From: Clostridium sp. CAG:138
GTDB taxonomy: Bacteria; Bacillota; Clostridia; Christensenellales; CAG-138
Direction: 5' to 3'
Length of the DNA stretch: 50,034 nucleotides
NCBI GenBank assembly: GCA_000435055.1
Contig: FR879702.1
Span: 84,597-134,630, forward strand
Below, piece after piece: positions 8,660-17,771 of the stretch. Each line of letters starts with the position of its first letter. Within the stretch, counting starts at the first letter, position 1. Position numbers and translations under genes: made by a program. The notes under the pieces were generated by a model that was not told the DNA's origin, did not search any database, and saw only the letters and a program-made list of their open reading frames with translations.

Positions 8660-10090
8660 ATGTGTAACAACTGCAAAGAAACAAACCAACCGGAAAACAC
8701 GACCGCAATCAATGCTGCTGTTGAACTTAAAGAGGCATCTGATGCTGTCAAGCGGATTCACAGTGCGATATCCGACAAGGGTCTTACCTACTATATCGAG
8801 ACTTATGGCTGCCAAATGAACGAGCATGACTCCGAAAACATTGCGGGTATGCTTGTTCGGTGCGGCTACACAAAAGCTGATTGCAAAGAAACGGCTGATT
8901 TTATACTTTTCAATACATGCTGCGTTCGGGAGCATGCCGAACTTCGAACTTTCGGCAATGTCGGTTTTGTAAAAGAGCTTAAACAAAAGAATCCGCGTTT
9001 GATTCTCGGCGTTTGCGGCTGCATGATGCAGCAGAAGCAGGTCGCGAAAAAGTTGTTTGATCGTTTCCCGTTTGTTGACATGGTGTTCGGAACACACGAG
9101 CTCAAGAATTTTCCGCTGCTGTTGGAACAGGTATTTAACAACAGACGTATCCTCCGTGTTGACGATTCAGCAGGCGAAGTCATAGAAGGTCTTCCGGCCG
9201 AACGCGAACCCGGATTCTCCACATTCGTGAACATTATGTACGGCTGTGACAATTTTTGCACGTACTGCATAGTGCCCTATGTTCGCGGAAGGGAACGTTC
9301 CCGCAGTCCCGAGAACATCATTGCGGAGGTCCGGCAAGTTGTGAACGACGGTTACATCGAAGTCACACTGCTTGGCCAGAACGTAAATTCATACAATTAT
9401 GACGGAGTTCGCTTCCCGGAACTGTTAAAGCGCGTCAATGATGAGGTTAGAGGACTGAAACGGCTCAGGTTTATGACATCTCATCCGAAGGATCTCTCGG
9501 ATGAACTCATCGATGCAATGGCGTCGCTTGACAAAGTATGCAAGCATATTCATTTGCCGGTACAGTCCGGAAGCGACCGAATTCTCCGACTTATGAACAG
9601 AAAATACACGAGTGCGGATTATTATGCTCTTGTCGATAAACTTCGGACCCGTGTTAAGGATGTTGAAATAACCACCGATATAATTGTGGGTTTTCCGCAG
9701 GAAACAGAGGAAGATTTTAATGCAACATGCGCACTTGTTCGCAATGTCGGCTACAGCAACGCATATACGTTTGCATATTCCCCACGCGAAGGCACCGTTG
9801 CAGCACGCATGGACGGACAAATCCCTCTCGAAGAGAAAAAACGCAGACTGAACGCGCTTAACGCTGTTCTCGCGGAAACTCTTCCGGCGGGAAACGAGAA
9901 GTATATCGGCTATGAAGGCGATATTCTCGTTGAAGGAGTCGATCATCGCGGCGAACCGCTGCTTTTCGGCAAGCTTTCCAACTTTAAAATGGTGTATGTT
10001 AAGGGCGACGAAAGCCTTGTCGGAACCGTTGTTCCCGTTAAGGTCGACGGTTTGCGTTTCAACTCGCTGCAGGGTCATATCATAGAATGA
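8660..10090 (+). CDS. miaB: tRNA-2-methylthio-N6-dimethylallyladenosine synthase
   Basis: MiaB is a radical-SAM methylthiotransferase that converts i6A37 to ms2i6A37, acting after MiaA, which is encoded in the same operon. The 476-residue protein has the UPF0004 cluster cysteines Cys51 (YGCQMN), Cys87 (NTCCVRE) and Cys121 (CGCMMQ). The radical-SAM triad is Cys196-x3-Cys200-x2-Cys203 (CDNFCTYC), and a C-terminal TRAM domain ends near LRFNSLQGHI. A roughly 40-residue polar N-terminal extension with its own CNNC pair precedes the catalytic part. The ATG at 8660 has AAGGA about 10 bases upstream. Confidence 0.95.
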   Translation: MCNNCKETNQPENTTAINAAVELKEASDAVKRIHSAISDKGLTYYIETYGCQMNEHDSENIAGMLVRCGYTKADCKETADFILFNTCCVREHAELRTFGNVGFVKELKQKNPRLILGVCGCMMQQKQVAKKLFDRFPFVDMVFGTHELKNFPLLLEQVFNNRRILRVDDSAGEVIEGLPAEREPGFSTFVNIMYGCDNFCTYCIVPYVRGRERSRSPENIIAEVRQVVNDGYIEVTLLGQNVNSYNYDGVRFPELLKRVNDEVRGLKRLRFMTSHPKDLSDELIDAMASLDKVCKHIHLPVQSGSDRILRLMNRKYTSADYYALVDKLRTRVKDVEITTDIIVGFPQETEEDFNATCALVRNVGYSNAYTFAYSPREGTVAARMDGQIPLEEKKRRLNALNAVLAETLPAGNEKYIGYEGDILVEGVDHRGEPLLFGKLSNFKMVYVKGDESLVGTVVPVKVDGLRFNSLQGHIIE

Positions 10091-10152
10091 ACAAACGGCC
10101 GCATACCCACCCTTAAACAGGCACCAAAGTTTAATCAGCAGGAGAGGACTCA

Positions 10153-12795
10153 ATGGCAAGCATGACCCCAATGATGCGGCAGTATTTGCAGCTTAAAGAG
10201 AAATACAGCGATTGCCTTCTGTTTTTCAGACTCGGCGATTTTTATGAGATGTTTTTTGACGATGCAAAAACAGCATCCCGCGAACTTGAACTTACACTCA
10301 CAGGACGCGATTGCGGGCTTGAAGAGCGCGCACCGATGTGCGGCGTGCCGTACCATTCGGTTAACACATACATAACGAAACTTATCGACAAAGGATACAA
10401 GGTTGCAATTTGCGAACAGCTTACGGATCCTGCTCTTTCGCAGGGACTTGTTGAACGTGACGTTATTCGAGTTATCACTCCGGGAACGGTTATTGAAACT
10501 CAGATGCTCAACGACAAGGAAAATAACTATATTGCCGCCGTGTACCTGAAACGTGCCGGGAAAAACCCATCCTGCTCAATTGCATACAGCGATGTTTCAA
10601 CGGGTGAATTCTGTGTAACTTCATTTGAAGGCAGCGATATCTCATCGGATCTTTTCAATGAGCTTGTCGGAATATCGCCGCGTGAGCTCATTGCAAATTC
10701 GGAAATGTTCGAGGACGAACTGCTGCTTAAACGCATAAAGGCAAGATTCTACACCGAGCAGGCAGAGCAGAGGGCATTCGACATTAAACGCGGCACCGAA
10801 AAGCTTTGCAGGCATTTTGGTGTTGCAACGCTGCAGGGATTCGGCATACGCAATGACTCACCGGATATTGCCGCCGCCGGTGCTTTGCTCGGATATCTTG
10901 AAGATACTCAAAAGAACGCACTGACGCATATAACCCGGATAACGAAAATTCGACGCAGCGAGTTTATGGGTATCGACGCGGCGACAAGGCGCAACCTTGA
11001 ATTAACAGAACCGCTGAGGTTTGACGGCAGCAAGAAAAACACCCTGTTGTATGTTCTCGACAAAACAGAGACTGCAATGGGCGGTCGGCTGCTGCGCAAA
11101 TGGATCGAACGCCCCCTTCAGATTGAAGAACAGATCAATGAACGGCTCGATGCCGTGGAGGCAATCTCGGACGCCGCACGCGAACGGGAAGTTCTCGCGG
11201 CTGCACTTTCCGATGTTTATGACATCGAACGCTTGTGCAGCAGAATTGCATACGGAACGGTCACCCCAAAAGACTGTCTTTCACTGTGCTCAACGCTTGC
11301 TGCATTGCCCTTGATTTATGCTGCCGCAAACAGCTTTGCCTGTTCAAAACTTCAATCACTTGCCGCACGCATTGATCCTATGACCGAGATTGCAGAGCTG
11401 CTCAAATCCGCAATAAATGATGATGCGGGGATATCCGTAAAGGACGGAAATATTATAAAAAGCGGCTACAATGCCGAAGTTGACGAGTTACGCAGTCTTG
11501 CTGAAAACGGAGGCAAATGGCTTCGTGACTTTGAATCTGCCGAAAAAACACGAACAGGCATAAAGACACTTAAAGTCAGCTACAATCGCGTATTTGGGTA
11601 TTACATTGAAGTTTCAAAATCGTACGCCGGAAGCGTACCGCTGGAATATCAGCGCAAGCAAACCCTTGCAAACTCAGAGCGTTATATAACTCCGCAGCTC
11701 AAAGAAGCCGAGGAAAAGATTCTGAGCGCAAAGGAAAACTGTATCCAGCTTGAGTACAGACTGTTTACCGAGATTCGCGAAAAACTTTCCGATTGCCTCA
11801 GCGCGCTCAAGCTCAATTCCGCCGTTATTGCTGAACTTGATGCATTCTGTTCGTTTGCCAAAGCTGCGGTTGCAAACGGGTATGTCCGTCCGCGCATTAA
11901 TACCAAAGGCAGAATTTCAATCACCGACGGAAGGCATCCCGTTGTTGAACCGGGCATGAAAGATGCATTTGTTCCGAATTCAACGGATATGAACATGCAG
12001 AACGATCGCTTAATCATTCTGACAGGCCCGAACATGGCGGGGAAAAGCACATATATGCGCCAAGTTGCGCTGATAACACTGATGGCACATTTAGGGTCAT
12101 TCGTTCCGGCAAAAGCGGCTAATATCTGCATTACGGACAGAATCTTTACCCGTGTCGGCGCGTCGGACAGCCTTTCAACAGGCCAGAGCACATTCATGGT
12201 TGAAATGAGCGAAATGGCAAACATTTTGAACAATGCGACTTCGAGAAGTCTGCTCATTATTGATGAAATCGGCAGAGGAACAAGCACTTTTGACGGATTG
12301 AGCATTGCATGGGCAGTACTGGAGTACATCTCAAATCCCGAAAAATGCGGAGCGAAAGCTCTTTTTGCAACTCATTATCATGAGCTTACCGAACTTGAAG
12401 GCAGGCTGTCAGGAGTCAAAAACTATCGAATTTCCGTCAAAGAGATCGGTGACAACATTATTTTTCTCCGAAAAATTGTACGCGGCGGTGCGGATAAAAG
12501 CTTTGGAATCCAGGTTGCAAAGCTTGCGGGGCTTCCCGCTGCGCTTATTGAAAGGGCAAAAAATATTTTGTCCGAACTTGAAGCTTCGGATATCAATAAC
12601 GCATCACGGCGCGTAAAAGCAGAAGATAAGCCGACGCAAATGAGTTTGATCGGTGAAACAGGTGCCGATGCCGATGAGGTATGCGCCGGCGTTATTGCAG
12701 AACTTGCAAAAATGGATGCGGACAGAATGACTCCCATGGAAGCGTTAAGCAAGCTTTATGAGCTGAGCTCTCGCGTTAAAATTGCAAAAAGCTGA
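10153..12795 (+). CDS. mutS: DNA mismatch repair protein MutS
   Basis: MutS recognises mispairs and small loops and recruits MutL. The 880-residue product has the mismatch-wedging Phe-x-Glu in GDFYEMF (Phe30, Glu32), the connector and lever domains, and a C-terminal ABC-type ATPase. The Walker A loop GPNMAGKST starts near residue 625 and Walker B LLIIDEIGRGTSTFDG near residue 701. AGGAG lies a few bases before the ATG. It follows miaB by 62 bases and precedes mutL by 54, so the three are probably co-transcribed. Length and motifs are complete for MutS1. Confidence 0.97.
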   Translation: MASMTPMMRQYLQLKEKYSDCLLFFRLGDFYEMFFDDAKTASRELELTLTGRDCGLEERAPMCGVPYHSVNTYITKLIDKGYKVAICEQLTDPALSQGLVERDVIRVITPGTVIETQMLNDKENNYIAAVYLKRAGKNPSCSIAYSDVSTGEFCVTSFEGSDISSDLFNELVGISPRELIANSEMFEDELLLKRIKARFYTEQAEQRAFDIKRGTEKLCRHFGVATLQGFGIRNDSPDIAAAGALLGYLEDTQKNALTHITRITKIRRSEFMGIDAATRRNLELTEPLRFDGSKKNTLLYVLDKTETAMGGRLLRKWIERPLQIEEQINERLDAVEAISDAAREREVLAAALSDVYDIERLCSRIAYGTVTPKDCLSLCSTLAALPLIYAAANSFACSKLQSLAARIDPMTEIAELLKSAINDDAGISVKDGNIIKSGYNAEVDELRSLAENGGKWLRDFESAEKTRTGIKTLKVSYNRVFGYYIEVSKSYAGSVPLEYQRKQTLANSERYITPQLKEAEEKILSAKENCIQLEYRLFTEIREKLSDCLSALKLNSAVIAELDAFCSFAKAAVANGYVRPRINTKGRISITDGRHPVVEPGMKDAFVPNSTDMNMQNDRLIILTGPNMAGKSTYMRQVALITLMAHLGSFVPAKAANICITDRIFTRVGASDSLSTGQSTFMVEMSEMANILNNATSRSLLIIDEIGRGTSTFDGLSIAWAVLEYISNPEKCGAKALFATHYHELTELEGRLSGVKNYRISVKEIGDNIIFLRKIVRGGADKSFGIQVAKLAGLPAALIERAKNILSELEASDINNASRRVKAEDKPTQMSLIGETGADADEVCAGVIAELAKMDADRMTPMEALSKLYELSSRVKIAKS

Positions 12796-12849
12796 AACGG
12801 GACGCCTTTCTTCAGCACCAAATTCATTTGATTTTCGGTATTATGCAGC

Positions 12850-14889
12850 ATGAATAAACGAATTATTATACTTGAACCGAATACGGCTAACAAAATTGCT
12901 GCCGGCGAGGTTGTTGAACGCCCTGCAAGCATCGTTAAGGAGCTTGTTGAAAACGCTCTCGATGCAGGCAGCAGCGCCGTAACCGTGGAGATACGCAACG
13001 GCGGAATCGACTATATCAGAATAACCGATAACGGCAGCGGCATACCGAGTTATGATGTCCGCACGGCTTTTCTCCGCCATGCAACAAGCAAGCTCTCTTC
13101 TGCGGAAGAGTTAACCCATATTGAAACTTTCGGATTCCGCGGAGAAGCGCTTGCCTCTGTTGCGGCCGTTTCAAAAGTTTCAATGCGAACGAGAACCGAA
13201 GATGATGAATCCGGGACTTATGTTGCAATTGAGGGCGGTGTCGAAACGTGTTTCGAACCGTGCGGCTGCCCGACAGGCACAACAGTCGAAGTCAACGAGC
13301 TCTTTTTCAACGTTCCGGCAAGGTTGAAATTTCTTAAGTCTCCGCGAAGCGAAGCCGCATTTATCGGTGATTATGTCGTGCGTTTAATACTTGCAAACAC
13401 TGATACGGCGATAAAATTCATTAATAACGGAAAGACCGTTTACCACAGCACCGGTGACGGCAGCCTTGAAAATGCATTGTTCTGCGTCTATGGGAACGCA
13501 ATTTCGAACTCTTTGTACCCTGTTGAATTCGACAACGGTTACATTCGAGTCGGCGGCTATGTCGGCAGTGAGAGCATTGCGGGGAAGAACCGTGCAAAAC
13601 AGAGCATATTCGTAAATCGGCGATACATTAAATCTTCACTTATCAGCAATGCTGCTCAGCGCGCATTCGATACAAGGCTGATGAGCGGAAGGTTTCCGTT
13701 TTTCGTGCTTGATATTACAATTTCGAGCAGAGAAATCGATGTTAATGTTCACCCAAACAAACTATCCGTCCGTTTTCGCGACGATGAACGTGTGGCTCTT
13801 TCCGTAACCCGCGCGATTGCGGAAGCACTGAACAGCGTGTCGACGGCCTATCCGTTTCCTGCATGCGCCGCTGAACAAGCGCCGTGTACAATCAAAGATT
13901 CCGATTCTGACAGTGCCTCCGCTCATATTATTTCAACAACGGGTCAACCAAACGCAGGAACCGGTCGATATGACAACATCGATGATTATGCGGAATCAAC
14001 CAAGAATGTACAGTCGAACGAATCAGCTCTCGTTCGAGCGGAAGCTGTAAGTGAAGAATTTTCAACCGTCAGCGGAGACAGCTGCGGTGTGGAAACTGCC
14101 GCCGAAAATATTGATTGGAGTCTTAATAAACCGTCAAAGTGGATGCTTCGGGACAGCGGAGCCGCTTCAATACCCGATTTTATGCCGGACACACATTTCG
14201 AAAGGAATTTTGGTTCGATACCGTTTTATTCAAGCAATGCTGTGCCGACACAAAAGCTCGAAAAGCCTGAGCAGATTCGACTCGATGCCGATTCGTGTAA
14301 CATTATCGGTACGGTATTCAATACATATATCATTGTGCAGCAAAATGATGCGGTTTACTATATCGACCAGCACGCGGCTCACGAAAGACTTCTTTATGAA
14401 AAGCTTGTCGCAGGGGAGCTTCGTTTCTGTTCACAGCTGCTCGTCATGCCGGATTATCTAAGGCTTGATCCCGTTGCGTATTCTTGCCTTGAGGATAATC
14501 TTGAGCGAATAGAGGAACTTGGTTTTTCTGTCGAGTTGTGCGGTGAACTCACAATCAGAATTTATGCCGTGCCGGATATTCTGAATTTTAACATTGTGAA
14601 CGGCCGCACCCAAAACGGCCGCGGAATTGAAAGTTTTCTTAACGAGGCAATTGCGATCATTGAAGAAAACGGCAGTGTGGACGAAACGGAACTTGTTCGT
14701 TCAAAGCTCATAAAGGCTTCGTGTAAGCACGCTGTGAAAGGCGGAGATATGCTGGATGAACAGCAGGTGAAGGCGCTTGTTCAATCATATTGCGGCGGCA
14801 ATGTTCCGCTGACTTGCCCGCACGGCCGACCTGTGATAATCAGCGTAAAAAAATCCGACCTTGAAAAACAGTTTAAAAGGGTGTTGTGA
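12850..14889 (+). CDS. mutL: DNA mismatch repair endonuclease MutL
   Basis: MutL couples mismatch recognition to strand incision. The N-terminal GHKL ATPase shows ELVENALDAG (31-40), DNGSGI (60-65) and GFRGEAL (95-101). The C-terminal dimerisation domain has the metal-binding nuclease motif DQHAAHERLLYE (506-517, DQHA-x2-E-x4-E) plus ACKHAVKGGD and CPHGRP. It is thus the endonuclease type used by bacteria without MutH. The central linker (about 340-470) is long and acidic. No ribosome-binding site precedes the ATG; a TATTAT sequence ends 5 bases before it. The stop overlaps the miaA start (TGATG). Confidence 0.96.
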   Translation: MNKRIIILEPNTANKIAAGEVVERPASIVKELVENALDAGSSAVTVEIRNGGIDYIRITDNGSGIPSYDVRTAFLRHATSKLSSAEELTHIETFGFRGEALASVAAVSKVSMRTRTEDDESGTYVAIEGGVETCFEPCGCPTGTTVEVNELFFNVPARLKFLKSPRSEAAFIGDYVVRLILANTDTAIKFINNGKTVYHSTGDGSLENALFCVYGNAISNSLYPVEFDNGYIRVGGYVGSESIAGKNRAKQSIFVNRRYIKSSLISNAAQRAFDTRLMSGRFPFFVLDITISSREIDVNVHPNKLSVRFRDDERVALSVTRAIAEALNSVSTAYPFPACAAEQAPCTIKDSDSDSASAHIISTTGQPNAGTGRYDNIDDYAESTKNVQSNESALVRAEAVSEEFSTVSGDSCGVETAAENIDWSLNKPSKWMLRDSGAASIPDFMPDTHFERNFGSIPFYSSNAVPTQKLEKPEQIRLDADSCNIIGTVFNTYIIVQQNDAVYYIDQHAAHERLLYEKLVAGELRFCSQLLVMPDYLRLDPVAYSCLEDNLERIEELGFSVELCGELTIRIYAVPDILNFNIVNGRTQNGRGIESFLNEAIAIIEENGSVDETELVRSKLIKASCKHAVKGGDMLDEQQVKALVQSYCGGNVPLTCPHGRPVIISVKKSDLEKQFKRVL

Positions 14890-15881
14890 TGAAACAGAGG
14901 ATTTATATAATTGCAGGCCCAACCGCAAGCGGAAAAACAGCAGCGGCGATAGGTGTTGCAAAGCGAATGAACGCAGAAATCGTCTCTGCGGATTCGATTC
15001 AAATTTACCGCGGACTCGATATCGGCTCTGCAAAGCCATCCGTTCAGGAACAATGCGGCGTTCCGCACCATCTGATTGACTGTGTTGACATCGAAGACAG
15101 GAGTTTTAATGTTGCAATGTTTCGGGAACGTGCCTCCGAAAAAATACGCGAAATCGCCTCTCGAGGAAAAAATGCGCTTGTTGTCGGAGGAACAGGCCTT
15201 TACATCAATGCTTTGACTTATCCGCTGAACTTCTCATCCGCTGAACCGAATATCGAGCGGCGTGAAGAGCTGAGCAAAATGGAGGATGCCGACCCCGGGT
15301 GCCTCCACAAAATGCTTAGCGCCATTGATCCCGCAACTGCCCAAAGATTGCATGTTAATGACAGAAAACGCATAATCCGTGCCATTGAAATCTTTGAACA
15401 GACGGGGCAGACCGCATCCGCGCACGGCGGAGATTTTTCAAACGCCCGCGGTGAAGAAATTGAATTTGAACCCATAATTGCCGCACTCTGTTTTTCCGAC
15501 AGAGCGAAGCTCTATGAACGCATTGAGCGCAGAGTTGACCTTATGATCGAAAACGGATTGATTGATGAAGTTAAAGCCGTTGCGGAAAAGGGTTATGACC
15601 GAAGTTTGCCTGCACTCCAAGGGCTTGGGTATAAACAGCTTTTGATGTACCTTGACGGCGAATGCAGCTTTGATGAGGCAATTGAGCTTATAAAACGCGA
15701 CACACGCCGATTTGCAAAAAGGCAGATCAGCTGGTTCAAACGTGATAAGCGTATACACAGTTTCTTTGCGGATAAAGAAACCGCTGATGGGCTTGTACAA
15801 AGCCTGTATGAATACTTTATGAACCCGGAGCTGTTTCAGGGAGATGCACCCGAAACAGAACAGGAAGGAGAACAAACCTGA
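14889..15881 (+). CDS. miaA: tRNA dimethylallyltransferase
   Basis: MiaA adds a dimethylallyl group to A37 of UNN-decoding tRNAs, making i6A, the substrate of MiaB. The 330-residue protein has the P-loop GPTASGKT (10-17), the catalytic SADSIQIYRGLDIGSAKP segment, VGGTGLYI, and the tRNA-binding RDTRRFAKRQ-SWFKRD block. The ATG at 14889 overlaps the mutL stop by one base, with GGG-rich sequence about 8 bases before it. A GTG one codon upstream is less well placed. The mutL-miaA junction indicates translational coupling. Confidence 0.95.
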   Translation: MKQRIYIIAGPTASGKTAAAIGVAKRMNAEIVSADSIQIYRGLDIGSAKPSVQEQCGVPHHLIDCVDIEDRSFNVAMFRERASEKIREIASRGKNALVVGGTGLYINALTYPLNFSSAEPNIERREELSKMEDADPGCLHKMLSAIDPATAQRLHVNDRKRIIRAIEIFEQTGQTASAHGGDFSNARGEEIEFEPIIAALCFSDRAKLYERIERRVDLMIENGLIDEVKAVAEKGYDRSLPALQGLGYKQLLMYLDGECSFDEAIELIKRDTRRFAKRQISWFKRDKRIHSFFADKETADGLVQSLYEYFMNPELFQGDAPETEQEGEQT

Positions 15882-15884
15882 ATT

Positions 15885-17213
15885 ATGTACGGAAAAGCAT
15901 ACAGCAACTTATTAATAAGTGAAAACGCTTTCAACACGGTTTGCAGACTTGAAGAAGAGCTTGCTCCCGTTTTTCGGCGGATTGAATCAATTGAATGCGA
16001 GAATGAAGCAAAAGTTCTTGCGGCTTTCCATAAGAACCGTGTTGCAGCGCATTATTTTAATCCGACAACCGGTTATGGTTATGATGACATCGGCAGAGAT
16101 AATCTTGACAAAGTATTTGCGGACGCGTTCGGTGCTGAAAGTGCAATTGTCAGTCCGCAGCTTATTTCCGGAACTCATGCGATTTTTACTGTTCTTTCAG
16201 GGCTGCTTCGGCACGGCGATCTGCTCCTTGCCGTTTCCGGAAAGCCATATGATACTTTGGTTGATGCGATAGGCGTTTCCGATGCCGAAGACGATGAAGC
16301 CGAGGCTGCAAACACCGTCGAATGCTCACTCAAGGAGCGCGGTGTGCGTTATTTACAGATAGATTTAAACGATGACGGGAGTTTTCGGCTTGAAAGCATT
16401 ATTGAATGTATCGTACGGGAACATCCGAGGGTTGTTTACGTTCAGCGTTCACGCGGATATGCATGGCGGGAAGCTGTTCATCCGCAGGCAATGCAGCCGG
16501 TTTTCGATGAAGTGAAACGAATATCTCCGAACTCAATAATCGTTGTTGACAATTGTTACGGTGAATTCACCTGCAATTGTGAACCTTTGGCTGTCGGTGC
16601 GGATATCATTGTGGGTTCCCTTATCAAAAACCCGGGCGGCGGACTTGCTCCCACCGGCGGATACTTCGCAGGAAAGAAATCTGCTGTGGACAGAATAGCA
16701 AACTCAATGACTGTTCCCGGCATAGGCAGGGAAGCGGGGTCGTATTTCGGAAGCTATCTTCCGTTTTATCAGGGCTTTTTCAGTGCTCCGCATGTTGTTG
16801 CGCAAAGCCTCAAGACTTCGGCGCTGTTTGCAAAGGCTTTTGAATATCTGAAACTGCCCACGATGCCTCCGAGTGATGCTGTGCGTTCCGATATCGTGCA
16901 GTCGCTGCGTTTTGATACCAAGGAAGAACTCATTGATTTCTGTGCATGCATCCAGGCAGTTGCGCCTGTTGACGGGTATGTTGTTCCCGAGCCGTGGGCA
17001 ATGCCGGGGTACAGCCACGATGTTATTATGGCGGCGGGCACTTTTATCCAGGGCGCATCCATTGAACTTTCCGCCGATGCGCCGATCTGCAAGCCGTACA
17101 CAGCATACGTTCAGGGTGCATTAAACTATTCTCACGGTCGGCTTGCCGTGATGAGGGTTTTGACTTCTCTGCTTGATAAAAAAGGCTGCGGCACGAATGT
17201 GTTAACCGACTGA
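15885..17213 (+). CDS. ynbB: YnbB-like PLP-dependent enzyme (methionine gamma-lyase family)
   Basis: The product belongs to the aluminium-resistance/YnbB branch of fold-type I PLP enzymes related to cystathionine gamma-synthase and methionine gamma-lyase. The 442-residue sequence has the substrate and cofactor segments NRVAAHYFNPTTGYGYDD, SPQLISGTHAI and VVDNCYGEF. The Schiff-base lysine is predicted as Lys248 in GSLIKNPGGGLAPTGGY. It starts 3 bases after the miaA stop with AAGGAG about 15 bases upstream; the miaA-ynbB order recurs in Firmicutes. The biochemical substrate is not known to me; C-S lyase activity is inference from the family. Confidence 0.85.
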   Translation: MYGKAYSNLLISENAFNTVCRLEEELAPVFRRIESIECENEAKVLAAFHKNRVAAHYFNPTTGYGYDDIGRDNLDKVFADAFGAESAIVSPQLISGTHAIFTVLSGLLRHGDLLLAVSGKPYDTLVDAIGVSDAEDDEAEAANTVECSLKERGVRYLQIDLNDDGSFRLESIIECIVREHPRVVYVQRSRGYAWREAVHPQAMQPVFDEVKRISPNSIIVVDNCYGEFTCNCEPLAVGADIIVGSLIKNPGGGLAPTGGYFAGKKSAVDRIANSMTVPGIGREAGSYFGSYLPFYQGFFSAPHVVAQSLKTSALFAKAFEYLKLPTMPPSDAVRSDIVQSLRFDTKEELIDFCACIQAVAPVDGYVVPEPWAMPGYSHDVIMAAGTFIQGASIELSADAPICKPYTAYVQGALNYSHGRLAVMRVLTSLLDKKGCGTNVLTD

Positions 17214-17227
17214 AACTGAGGTGTAGA

Positions 17228-17647
17228 ATGAAAAAATGTGTTCTTTATGACGGAAAAGTTTGCAATGACTGTGGTGAATGCAATCGCTGCGACCTTGATC
17301 CCGGCAAAATTTGCGACAATTGCGGAAAATGCCTTCAAAGAGGCAGCGATGAATTCAACAGCATAATTTATCGTTATCCGGCGGAAGACGAGAATGAGTG
17401 CGAATGCGGATGCGAATGTGATCATCACGAAAACGGTGAAGAATTGAATTCCGCAGATTTTGACGAATTCCTCGATGAACCTATAGAGCTCGACGTTCCG
17501 GATCCTATTCAAATCGACCCTGCGCTTGCCGCCGAATGGGAGCGGCGACTCGCAGAATCTTTTCGCGAGGATGCTCGGCGGGAAGCGGCTTCGGATGATG
17601 CTCCGAAAGGTCTTTACGCCGTGCGCAAACGCCGCGAACGAAAGTGA
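17228..17647 (+). CDS. Cys-rich conserved small protein, function unknown
   Basis: This 139-residue protein has no function I can assign. Its first 36 residues hold eight cysteines: Cys4, Cys12, Cys15, Cys18, Cys21, Cys29, Cys32 and Cys35. The CxxC spacing (DCGEC, CDNCGKC) suits two zinc or Fe-S sites. Residues 57-67 form a second cluster with CxCxCxC followed by Asp-His-His. The rest is acidic and ends in a basic tail. GAGGTG lies 4 bases before the ATG, 14 bases after the ynbB stop, and a strong terminator follows. The CxC...DH motif resembles the repeat inserted in HtpG in this window. Confidence 0.8.
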   Translation: MKKCVLYDGKVCNDCGECNRCDLDPGKICDNCGKCLQRGSDEFNSIIYRYPAEDENECECGCECDHHENGEELNSADFDEFLDEPIELDVPDPIQIDPALAAEWERRLAESFREDARREAASDDAPKGLYAVRKRRERK

Positions 17648-17695
17648 CGGGGGAGTATTGCTCCGTTCCGCAAATAACTCGAAGTATTTTAAGAT

Positions 17696-17746
17696 ACGGC
17701 AATGTGCAGCAAGGCTTATCCGCTGTTCATTGCCGTAAATTTTTTT
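17696..17746 (+). terminator. Terminator of the miaB-to-Cys-rich-protein operon
   Basis: The perfect 9-bp arms ACGGCAATG (17696-17704) and CATTGCCGT (17728-17736) enclose a smaller GCAGC/GCTGT stem and are followed by seven T residues (17740-17746). It lies between two convergent genes and is a strong terminator on the plus strand. Confidence 0.92.
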
Positions 17747-17771
17747 GCAAGGTCGGATCGGATGTCAACCG

